Shown: positions 11,177-17,698 of the stretch, one piece after another
Position numbering within the stretch: the first letter of the stretch is position 1
How the letters are laid out: each line of letters opens with the position of its first letter
Source: Thermodesulfobacteriota bacterium
Lineage (GTDB): Bacteria; Desulfobacterota; QYQD01
Reading direction: 5' to 3'
DNA length: 17,698 bases
Assembly (NCBI GenBank): GCA_030017815.1
Contig: JASEGX010000021.1
Coordinates: 1 to 17,698, forward strand
Made by a program: the position numbers and the translations under genes
Notes under the pieces: generated by a model
What the model was told of the DNA's origin: nothing
Database searches by the model: none
What the model saw: only the letters and a program-made list of their open reading frames with translations

Positions 11177-14100
11177 ATGACTAAGGAGGGAAAAGTTAAG
11201 ACCCTATCCGGATTAATTTCAGAAAACCACCTGAGAGGAACAGTTCAATTCTTAGAGGGCATAGAGGCCATTCTCAACGGCTTAAGCGATCCAGACAGGT
11301 ATGTGCGAACCGGAAATATAGAGACCCTCAAATACCTTATAGAGGAAGGAATTGTAAGCCCGGAAGAGGCAGAAGAGAAAGTCTCGATATACCGGATACT
11401 AAAAGATCTGGAAGATCCGGACAGGTATGTGCGGGCCATAAACGCGGAGGCACTTAACCACTTTATCAACGCAGGAGTGATAAACACAGAAGAAGTAAAA
11501 AAGAAGATTTCCCTGTATGAGATTCTAAAAAATTTAAAAGACGCGGATAGTTATGCGCGGGCCAGGAACGCTGAAGTACTGAAATATCTTGTGGCAGCCG
11601 CTATCGTAACCGCAAGGGAAGTAGGGGGAAAGATTCCCGCGGATATCATTCTCGCCGGCTTAGGAAACGAAGAGGGGCATGTGCGGGCCAGAAACGCTGA
11701 AGCAATCAAATACCTTGTAGAGGCAGGCGTTTTAAGCCCGAAGAAGGTAGAGGGAAGGGTCCCGATAGATGCCATTGTAAAAGATATAATAAATAGCAAA
11801 GGATACGCGCGGGCCAGAAACATCGAGGCCCTCCAGTACATGATAGAGGCCGGTGTCGCCGATGCAAAGGAGGTGGGAAGAAAGATCCCGCCGGATGCCG
11901 TCCTCGAACATGTAAGGGGTAACAATGGGCAGGTGCGCGCCATAACTACGAGGGCGCTAAGATGTTTCGTTGCAGCGGGCGTCTTTGAACAGGAAGAAGT
12001 AAGGGAGAGAATCCCATCAAAGGGTATCCTGGGAAGTCTTAAAGACCCGGACCGGTATGTGCGGGCCATAAACGCAGAGGCCCTTAAAGACCTCATGGAG
12101 GCCGGTATCCTTAGCCCGGAAGCGGTAACAGGAAGTATCCCGCCAGGTGCCATCCTCGCAGACGCAAGAGATAGAGACGGGTATGTGCGGGTAAGAAGCG
12201 TCGAAACCCTCAGATACCTCTTTGAAACAGGTGCCCTTAATCAGGCCCCAATAAAAGGAAAAATCCCTTTAAAGAGCATCCTTGGAGGTCTTGAAGATCC
12301 GGACCGGTATGTGCGGGCCATAAACGCAAAAATGCTTGGATGCCTTATCGGGGTAGGCGCTCTTGACCGGGGGAGAGTAAGGCGACACCTGTTATTAAAG
12401 AGAATCCCTTCGAAGATCCGCCACGGCGGGAAAGGCCTGGGACACCCGGACGGGCCTTTATATGCAAGAAACGCAGAAGTGCTCATATACCTTGTTGAAT
12501 CAGGCGTGGTAAGCCGGAAGGAAATAAGAAAAACTATCCTGGATGGGTTCAAAGAGATTTTTTTGCGGGCTTATAATAAGCCCCTGGAAGCAAAATTTAA
12601 TTACTATTTTCTAAGGCTTTTTGAGTTGCTCAGGAATGATCATAGGGCATTGCCCCGGATAGAAAAGTACCTTGATCACAGTCTGTTAGCCCTCTCTAAC
12701 CTGCTAACCGGTAAATCTGAGAAGGATTTTTTCTATAGTGAATTAGCCGAAATGATAAAAAAGGACAGGGCGGTCAAGGACACACATAACATCCTGGCTG
12801 AAAGGTTACAGGATTTCGTGGCTGCCCGCCTGGCCAGCCTGTCTGAAAGCGACCCGGTTATGGAGACGACCCTGGGCAGGCTGGTCGCATCTATCATAAA
12901 AAATAAAGGTCCATTAGCGTGCGATAAAATAAAAAAGGCCTTCAGGCTGTTAAATATTGAATTTAAAGATGCCGGGAACAGCCCAACCACAACCGTAGGA
13001 ATAAGCAAGGCCTGGCTAACCAGTCTTCCCCCTTTAGAATTTAAGAAACTCCCGGTTGAACCTCCGGCATTTCAACCTGTAGAGGCTATAAACAGCATAC
13101 CTGAAATAGACGGCCCGTCCTTAAAATCCGCCATGGGGAATGTCCAATTATACAAGAGACTGGGCAGGACGTTAGTGTATAAAACTACCCGGGGTAATTT
13201 TATAGCTATTAAGTTTCTTAAACGTTCCGGGGCCTCCCGGCCCGGTCGCTCTATACAGGACGAAAGGGAAGATTCCGGCCGGCTTATCTATGAAAGTAAA
13301 TACTTTGATTACTTACATGCGCTAAAAGATAAGGGGGTAGCTCTAAAGGGAACCTATCCCTCACCCTTGTTTATCCATGGGCAAAGAGCGGTGCGCATAA
13401 ATTGCCATGACCTGCCGGAGGAGATGAAGGCCCGGCTTCAGGAGCTTTCTACTGAGCCTAAATCACATGAACCAGCCCGGGCAGACACAACCGACGGATA
13501 CTATACCTTTATGGCGTACACGATAGGCACGCCCGATTATTTTACTTATCTTCACGAAGCCGACACGGATAGCATAGAGGAGGCCTCAGAGAAGAACATA
13601 CATGATTTGTTTACCCTGGCCGGATATGGGTTAATCCACCCGGATATAATAGACTTATTCCATAATCTAATCCAGATACGCAGGCCCGAAGAAGGAAGGT
13701 TTTTGTGGAATGTGGATATAATAAGGCCGATGGCCGGCCGGGCCGGCGCGGGCAGGCTCCATGGCGGAAGGCATGCTGTGAGTTATCCGAATATGCGGCT
13801 CTCGGGGCCGGCGGATTTCGCGGAGATGGTGACACTCGAGGCCCTTGTGTCCTTGGATCATCCCCATTCCGCATATATGAAATTTAATCTGCGAAGGTTC
13901 TTTCTTCCGGAAAGGGAGAAAATTCTCCTGGCCCACTTTATGGGCAATTATCTCCTGGCCTGGGTGCTTATTGAAGGAAGGCGTTTGAAAGAGCGGCCCG
14001 GTGAGCTGAACCGGCACAAGCCCGGTGGGCTGGCGAAGCTTATTAAGAAGATATACACCACGGCCTATAAGGCCCTTACGGGGTCAGATAGTACCGGCCC

Positions 14101-14596
14101 AGACTTATCAACTTTGATTGATTGGGATAGGTTTGCCGGACAGATGACATTTTTTATGGGCCAGGCATATAAAAAATATGTAAACAGGCCTATTCCTGAA
14201 AAGATATTCGGAAAGAAAGATATTTACATAACACCAGGAGATGGGTGGGGTTTCATACAAAGAGATGTGGTAGAGACAACATTAAATCTTCACGGGGAAA
14301 GACTTTCGGAGGTCCTGGATAAATATTTTAGCCCGGCCACCTCTGAACGCCGCATAATACCACCGTCTATCTTCATCTTCAAACCACACTTTAACAAATT
14401 GATAAAAAAGGAAAAAGACAGTAATCTTCGCCCTGGTCTGGAAGAGCTGTATGAGAATTATGCAACCGGTTGGCGTTTTGATGGGATTAACGAGGATATT
14501 GGCCCGGTAAACGGTCCATTTCCTCTTCAGGAGCTGATCAAGGCCAATTATATATTCTCAGGGTCACAGTTTCATCATAACCAAAGATCTTTATAA
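11177..14596 (+). CDS. large HEAT-like repeat protein with possible kinase-like C-terminal region
   Basis: The 1139-residue protein has three parts. Residues 35-455 are ten tandem helical repeats with a consensus near DPDRYVRAxNAEALKYLVEA; the YVR/YAR positions fall at 41, 83, 125, 167, 209, 251, 293, 335 and 377, exactly 42 apart, with the tenth at 428. Residues 455-650 are helical with no motif I can name. From about 655 the sequence looks like a divergent protein-kinase-like fold: LYKRLGRTLVYKTTRGNFIAIK (K679 as the possible ATP lysine), ESKYFDYL (E706), a hinge-like YTFMAYTIGTPDYFTYL, then GLIHPDIIDLFHN and WNVDIIRP. There is no canonical HRD or DFG, so kinase activity is a guess. No signal peptide. 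GGGAGGGA lies 10-11 bases before the ATG. The stop overlaps the next start by one base, followed by a GGQ protein and MutS2, suggesting work on ribosomes or on those partners. Confidence 0.85.
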   Translation: MTKEGKVKTLSGLISENHLRGTVQFLEGIEAILNGLSDPDRYVRTGNIETLKYLIEEGIVSPEEAEEKVSIYRILKDLEDPDRYVRAINAEALNHFINAGVINTEEVKKKISLYEILKNLKDADSYARARNAEVLKYLVAAAIVTAREVGGKIPADIILAGLGNEEGHVRARNAEAIKYLVEAGVLSPKKVEGRVPIDAIVKDIINSKGYARARNIEALQYMIEAGVADAKEVGRKIPPDAVLEHVRGNNGQVRAITTRALRCFVAAGVFEQEEVRERIPSKGILGSLKDPDRYVRAINAEALKDLMEAGILSPEAVTGSIPPGAILADARDRDGYVRVRSVETLRYLFETGALNQAPIKGKIPLKSILGGLEDPDRYVRAINAKMLGCLIGVGALDRGRVRRHLLLKRIPSKIRHGGKGLGHPDGPLYARNAEVLIYLVESGVVSRKEIRKTILDGFKEIFLRAYNKPLEAKFNYYFLRLFELLRNDHRALPRIEKYLDHSLLALSNLLTGKSEKDFFYSELAEMIKKDRAVKDTHNILAERLQDFVAARLASLSESDPVMETTLGRLVASIIKNKGPLACDKIKKAFRLLNIEFKDAGNSPTTTVGISKAWLTSLPPLEFKKLPVEPPAFQPVEAINSIPEIDGPSLKSAMGNVQLYKRLGRTLVYKTTRGNFIAIKFLKRSGASRPGRSIQDEREDSGRLIYESKYFDYLHALKDKGVALKGTYPSPLFIHGQRAVRINCHDLPEEMKARLQELSTEPKSHEPARADTTDGYYTFMAYTIGTPDYFTYLHEADTDSIEEASEKNIHDLFTLAGYGLIHPDIIDLFHNLIQIRRPEEGRFLWNVDIIRPMAGRAGAGRLHGGRHAVSYPNMRLSGPADFAEMVTLEALVSLDHPHSAYMKFNLRRFFLPEREKILLAHFMGNYLLAWVLIEGRRLKERPGELNRHKPGGLAKLIKKIYTTAYKALTGSDSTGPDLSTLIDWDRFAGQMTFFMGQAYKKYVNRPIPEKIFGKKDIYITPGDGWGFIQRDVVETTLNLHGERLSEVLDKYFSPATSERRIIPPSIFIFKPHFNKLIKKEKDSNLRPGLEELYENYATGWRFDGINEDIGPVNGPFPLQELIKANYIFSGSQFHHNQRSL
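11279..12541 (+). repeat. ten in-frame 126-base coding repeats
   Basis: The repeat unit is 42 codons with no insertion or deletion across the first nine units; the tenth is displaced by nine codons. Units 2, 7 and 9 share a nearly identical 33-base block (11414-11446, 12044-12076 and 12296-12328); units 7 and 9 differ there at one base. Units 3-6 and 8 are more diverged. Confidence 0.9.
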
Positions 14597-14967
14597 TGCC
14601 CACATTCGCTGTAAGTGAAGAGAAGAATAGATGGCTAACGGAGACTATGGAGGCCCTTGGTATCCAGGAAAAGGATATCGAGGAGAAATTCATCCGGTCA
14701 TCAGGAAAAGGCGGGCAAAAGGTGAATAAGACCTCCACGTGTGTCTATCTGAAACACTTGCCTACCGGAATAGAAGTAAAGTGCATGAAGGACCGGAGCC
14801 AGTCTGTTAACAGGTTTCTGGCCCGGCGTGAGCTTGCAGAGAGGATTCAGGCATTATCCGGCGATGTGACGGTGCGTGACCAGAGGCAGGAGAAGATCAG
14901 AAAGCAAAAGGCGAAAAAGAAAAAGAGAACAAAAAGTAAGTACGGCACAGACATTGAGTCCTCATGA
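14596..14967 (+). CDS. stand-alone release-factor GGQ-domain protein (peptidyl-tRNA hydrolase, ribosome rescue)
   Basis: This 123-residue protein consists of the RF-1 catalytic domain only. The GGQ motif at 39-41 sits in IRSSGKGGQKVNKTSTCVYL, and SQSVNRFLARREL follows, both standard in this domain. The codon-reading domains of RF1/RF2 are absent, so it cannot recognise stop codons. A strongly basic tail (97-116, rich in K and R, with KAKKKKRTKSK) resembles the tail ArfB inserts into the empty mRNA channel of stalled ribosomes. It would hydrolyse peptidyl-tRNA on stalled ribosomes or on free 50S subunits. It starts in the TAATG overlap with the HEAT-repeat gene and overlaps mutS2 by four bases, so all three are translationally coupled. 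Family assignment is firm; the rescue role is inferred from relatives. Confidence 0.9.
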   Translation: MPTFAVSEEKNRWLTETMEALGIQEKDIEEKFIRSSGKGGQKVNKTSTCVYLKHLPTGIEVKCMKDRSQSVNRFLARRELAERIQALSGDVTVRDQRQEKIRKQKAKKKKRTKSKYGTDIESS

Positions 14968-17312
14968 TAAGTAGAGAAGCCCTTCAGACCCTGGAATTTG
15001 ACAAGATACTGGATATTCTCTCCGGTTTTTCCCATAGCGATGCCTCGGCAAAAGCCATTTTAGATATCTCTCCGTTGAATAACCAGAAGGAGATAGAAAG
15101 AAGATTCGGGCAAGTCAAAGAGATCCGGGAGCTTGCCCAGGCCGGTACCCCCCTCAGGCTCGCTCATTTTCAGGATATATCTCAGGCCCTGGAGCAGGTA
15201 AGGCTTGAGGGCGCTGTCCTTGAGGCCCGTGAACTGGTGGATTTTGTGCCGGTTCTGCGGATCGTTGCTGAAATATCTTCTCAAATTGAAGAAGCACGCC
15301 CTCTTCCCCTGCTTAGGGAACTGGCCGCTAATTTAACCGGATTCCCCGATATACTAGCGGCTATCGAAAGGTCCATTGACAGCGAAGGAAATATTCTGGA
15401 TAGCGCCTCGCCTGCCCTATTCCATTTGAGAACCCAGATCAGGGCCCTGGAGGCCAAGATAACGAAGAGACTGGAGGCGGCGGTAAGGGACAAAAAGACA
15501 GCCCTCTTCCTGCAGGATGACTTCATTACCAAGAGGGCAGGCCGGTGGGTTATACCGGTGAGAATGGACTCCAAAGGCCAGGTGCCGGGCGTGGTGCATG
15601 ATATCTCGAGATCAGGCGAGACAGCCTTTACAGAACCCTTAGAGATAATCGGCATCGCCAACGAACTGGAGAATCTCGTGGCCGAGGCCAAGGCGGAAGA
15701 GATTCGCATCCTGAGGACTATTTGCCAGATGATAAGGAAGGTGCTAGACGAGATCGCAGTACAATATAGGACTATTGTCTATCTGGATATCCTAAATAGT
15801 ATCGCCCGGTTTGCTGACCATCTGCAGATGGATATCCCCGCGATAAATGACTCATCTGATATCAAACTCGTAAAGGCGAGACATCCGCTCCTTATGCTGG
15901 CACAGAAGGATGGTGTCATAGGTGAAGTAGTGCCTCTTGACCTCCGTCTGGGCGGTGACAATACAGCAATGGTTATAACCGGGCCTAATGCCGGGGGTAA
16001 GACCGTCGCTATCAAGACGGTGGGGCTGCTCCTTCTCATGGCTCTCTCGGGGATTCCGGTGCCTGCTGACTCTTCGTCCGCATTTCCTCTCGCCAGTAAA
16101 CTCCTCCTGGATATAGGAGATGAACAATCTATAGAAAGCAACTTATCCACTTTTTCGGCGCATGTTTCTCACATTGCGGAGATACTTAAGGAGGCCGGTG
16201 CAAAGACGATCGTCCTCTTAGATGAGCTCGGTACCGGTACAGATCCGGCAGAAGGAGCGGCCATTTCCTGTGCTGTCATAAAGGACTTAAAAGGGAAAGG
16301 TTCGCTCATTTTTGCCACCACGCATCTTATGGACATAGTGGGTTTTGTGTATAAGACAGAGGGCATGATAAACGCCTCCATGGAGTTTGATCACGGCACG
16401 CTGAGTCCTATATACAGGTTGAAGGTGGGAGAGCCAGGCCAGTCCCATGCACTCGAGATAGCCAGGAAATATGGTCTCCCCGCGCACGTCCTGGAGTTCG
16501 CGAAAAATGTGCTGGGTAATGTGAACGTGGAATTCCACAAGCTTCTTACAGAGTTGAAGGAGAAAAGGGCCGCGCATGAAGAGGGACTTAATGAGCTACA
16601 GCGGCAACGGGCAGAGGTTAAAGAAGAAGAGAAGCTTTTAAATGAAAAACTGGCTGAGGTAGAGAGACTTAAGACAGAGACTATGGAAAAGGCTTATCAG
16701 GAGTCCCGGGATATTGTTTCCGAAGTAAAGAGGCAGGCGTATGCCGTCCTGGAAGAGGTAAAGAAGGACAAGAAACGCGCGGCCGTGAAGAGGGTCGTTA
16801 GGATACAGCAGGAGGTCGAAGATAAGCTGCGGGAATTCGATAAAGAACCTTCCTTATCAATCAGTGAGATAAAGGAAGGAGATACCGTATTTATCAGGTC
16901 CGTGGGCTATGATGCCACGGTGATGAGAGTCGATAGAAGTCATAGGCGGGTGCGGGTTAAGGCCGGAAAGATGGAATGGGAAGTGCCGGTTTCGGACATT
17001 GTCACTAAAAAAGGGAAGGTCCCGGAAGTGAGGGCTGCTTCTGATAAAAGGGCAGGAATACCAGAGACGGTTCCAGATGTGTTGAACTTGATTGGCTTGA
17101 GGGTTGACGAGGCATTATCAGAGCTTGAACCTTTCTTCAATCATGCTGCCCTGGCGGAACGCAAGGAGGTTACCATCATTCATGGACTGGGGACAGGTAT
17201 ACTGCGGAAAGCCGTGCGTGAATACCTCACCGGTCATCCCCTGGTGGAGCAATTCAGGGGCGGGGAGTTATCTGAAGGAGGGGATGGGGTGACGATAGCG
17301 ACGCTGAGGTGA
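14964..17312 (+). CDS. mutS2: MutS2 ATPase with C-terminal KOW-like and Smr regions
   Basis: The 782-residue protein is a full-length MutS2. It has a MutS-type core and clamp helices, then the ABC ATPase with Walker A GPNAGGKT at 340-347, the STFSAH segment at 395-400, Walker B LLDELGTGTDP at 418-428, and the TTH switch at 452-454. A long coiled-coil spans 520-625, then a small beta domain (636-690) and an Smr domain (702-782). MutS2 was long linked to suppression of recombination; in Bacillus it is now known to bind collided ribosomes and split them. The Smr start, usually LDLRG or LDLHG, is LNLIG here (707-711), whereas HGLGTGILR (740-748) is intact. The gene follows a GGQ hydrolase by a four-base overlap, which supports a ribosome-rescue role. 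Confidence 0.96.
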   Translation: MISREALQTLEFDKILDILSGFSHSDASAKAILDISPLNNQKEIERRFGQVKEIRELAQAGTPLRLAHFQDISQALEQVRLEGAVLEARELVDFVPVLRIVAEISSQIEEARPLPLLRELAANLTGFPDILAAIERSIDSEGNILDSASPALFHLRTQIRALEAKITKRLEAAVRDKKTALFLQDDFITKRAGRWVIPVRMDSKGQVPGVVHDISRSGETAFTEPLEIIGIANELENLVAEAKAEEIRILRTICQMIRKVLDEIAVQYRTIVYLDILNSIARFADHLQMDIPAINDSSDIKLVKARHPLLMLAQKDGVIGEVVPLDLRLGGDNTAMVITGPNAGGKTVAIKTVGLLLLMALSGIPVPADSSSAFPLASKLLLDIGDEQSIESNLSTFSAHVSHIAEILKEAGAKTIVLLDELGTGTDPAEGAAISCAVIKDLKGKGSLIFATTHLMDIVGFVYKTEGMINASMEFDHGTLSPIYRLKVGEPGQSHALEIARKYGLPAHVLEFAKNVLGNVNVEFHKLLTELKEKRAAHEEGLNELQRQRAEVKEEEKLLNEKLAEVERLKTETMEKAYQESRDIVSEVKRQAYAVLEEVKKDKKRAAVKRVVRIQQEVEDKLREFDKEPSLSISEIKEGDTVFIRSVGYDATVMRVDRSHRRVRVKAGKMEWEVPVSDIVTKKGKVPEVRAASDKRAGIPETVPDVLNLIGLRVDEALSELEPFFNHAALAERKEVTIIHGLGTGILRKAVREYLTGHPLVEQFRGGELSEGGDGVTIATLR

Positions 17313-17365
17313 TATTGGGATATTCTTCGGAAAGTGTTCACAAAGGGATGAGAATTAGAGGGACG

Positions 17366-17566
17366 CTATTCCTCCTCCGAGACCTCGCCACGTATAAGAC
17401 GACGTAAAAAGTCTGCCTTTTTGGGGGACAGATCAAAGCGGATACAGGCTTCTTCCAGCAAGACGTGTAACGGGATGTCCTTCTTTTCCAGCCGGCATTC
17501 AGATACCCACTTCACTGCCTTGCGGATATCTTCTCCTTCAGGCATTATATCGCCAGCATCGGTCAT
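17366..17566 (-). CDS. small conserved hypothetical protein
   Basis: This 66-residue protein reads MTDAGDIMPEGEDIRKAVKW, then VSECRLEKKDIPLHVLLEEA and CIRFDLSPKKADFLRRLIRG, ending EVSEEE. I recall similar 60-70-residue proteins with the MPEGEDxRxAVKW opening and a LSPKxxxFL close in deltaproteobacterial genomes, of unknown function; it is helical, acidic and cytosolic. I prefer the ATG at 17566, which has GGAG eight bases upstream, over a GTG at 17575 that overlaps that site. It converges on mutS2 with a 53-base gap that shows no clear terminator. Confidence 0.75.
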   Translation of the reverse strand: MTDAGDIMPEGEDIRKAVKWVSECRLEKKDIPLHVLLEEACIRFDLSPKKADFLRRLIRGEVSEEE

Positions 17567-17575
17567 TTTATGCAC

Positions 17576-17698
17576 TCCATAGTAAGGCTATATAGCTAAA
17601 TTATTTGTAATTACTTAGCCGCCGATCTACGCTGATCATCACTGATATTTTTTCTTTTATTATCATACCTAAAAAAAGCATTTAGCCACAGATTTACA
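17576..17698 (-). promoter_or_regulatory. AT-rich upstream region of the small gene, with a palindrome and degenerate repeats
   Basis: GCTATATAGC (17587-17596) is a perfect palindrome in an AT-rich stretch where the promoter of the leftward gene should lie; no clean -35/-10 pair stands out. Beyond it, GATCTACGCTGATCATCACT (17625 onward) and a terminal AGCCACAGATTTACA belong to the loose GAT/ACGCTGAT/CACTGAT type of degenerate intergenic repeat. The window ends inside it. Confidence 0.35.

Noticed and set aside
11602..12552. Several minus-strand open frames opposite the HEAT repeats
   Set aside because: They repeat with the same 126-base period as the coding strand and are its shadows.
1..17698. 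tRNA, rRNA, CRISPR array or complete insertion sequence
   Set aside because: No cloverleaf, rRNA segment, regularly spaced short repeats with unique spacers, or transposase gene was seen on either strand by eye.

Overview
The window reads as a bacterial chromosome segment, mostly of moderate G+C, with a much GC-richer island (about 3.05-8.35 kb) whose codons end largely in G or C. The organism is probably a Gram-negative anaerobe-type lineage such as Desulfobacterota or a neighbouring phylum. That guess rests on resemblance of several small conserved proteins and the intergenic repeat style to such genomes; there is no rRNA or marker gene to prove it.

Left part (1-3000): a good sigma70-type promoter drives a tightly packed three-gene cassette: a TIGR04255-family protein and two unrecognised partners. 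The last gene runs, in frame, into the 3' end of a decayed comM (magnesium-chelatase-like ATPase) gene. About 500 bases of hairpin-rich non-coding DNA and a frameshifted gene remnant follow.

Restriction island (3057-8968): an hsdR gene of the EcoEI type, a short KilA-N gene, one long gene that fuses the HsdM methyltransferase to a two-TRD HsdS specificity subunit, and an overlapping DUF429 (RNase H-like) gene. All lie on one strand with almost no gaps, so one operon is likely. The recognition-domain part of the fusion has visibly different base composition from the methylase part.

Scar-rich middle (8969-11031): a truncated two-helix potassium channel, an orphan C-terminal scrap of a second HsdS, and a BrnT-like toxin/antitoxin pair. 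The pair is bracketed by two copies of a roughly 65-base direct repeat. A second 48-base direct repeat is the leader of a 59-residue conserved small protein. This stretch looks built by duplication, insertion and deletion.

Right part (11177-17312): the most interesting unit is a three-gene operon with 1- and 4-base overlaps. It holds a 1139-residue protein with ten HEAT-like repeats (nine spaced at exactly 42 residues) and a possible kinase-like C-terminal half, then a stand-alone GGQ release-factor-domain protein with a basic tail, then MutS2. MutS2 is known in Bacillus as a collided-ribosome splitting factor and GGQ-only proteins release stalled peptides. The operon therefore looks like a ribosome-rescue module with an undescribed large repeat protein as a third partner. 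A small conserved gene lies convergent at the right end.
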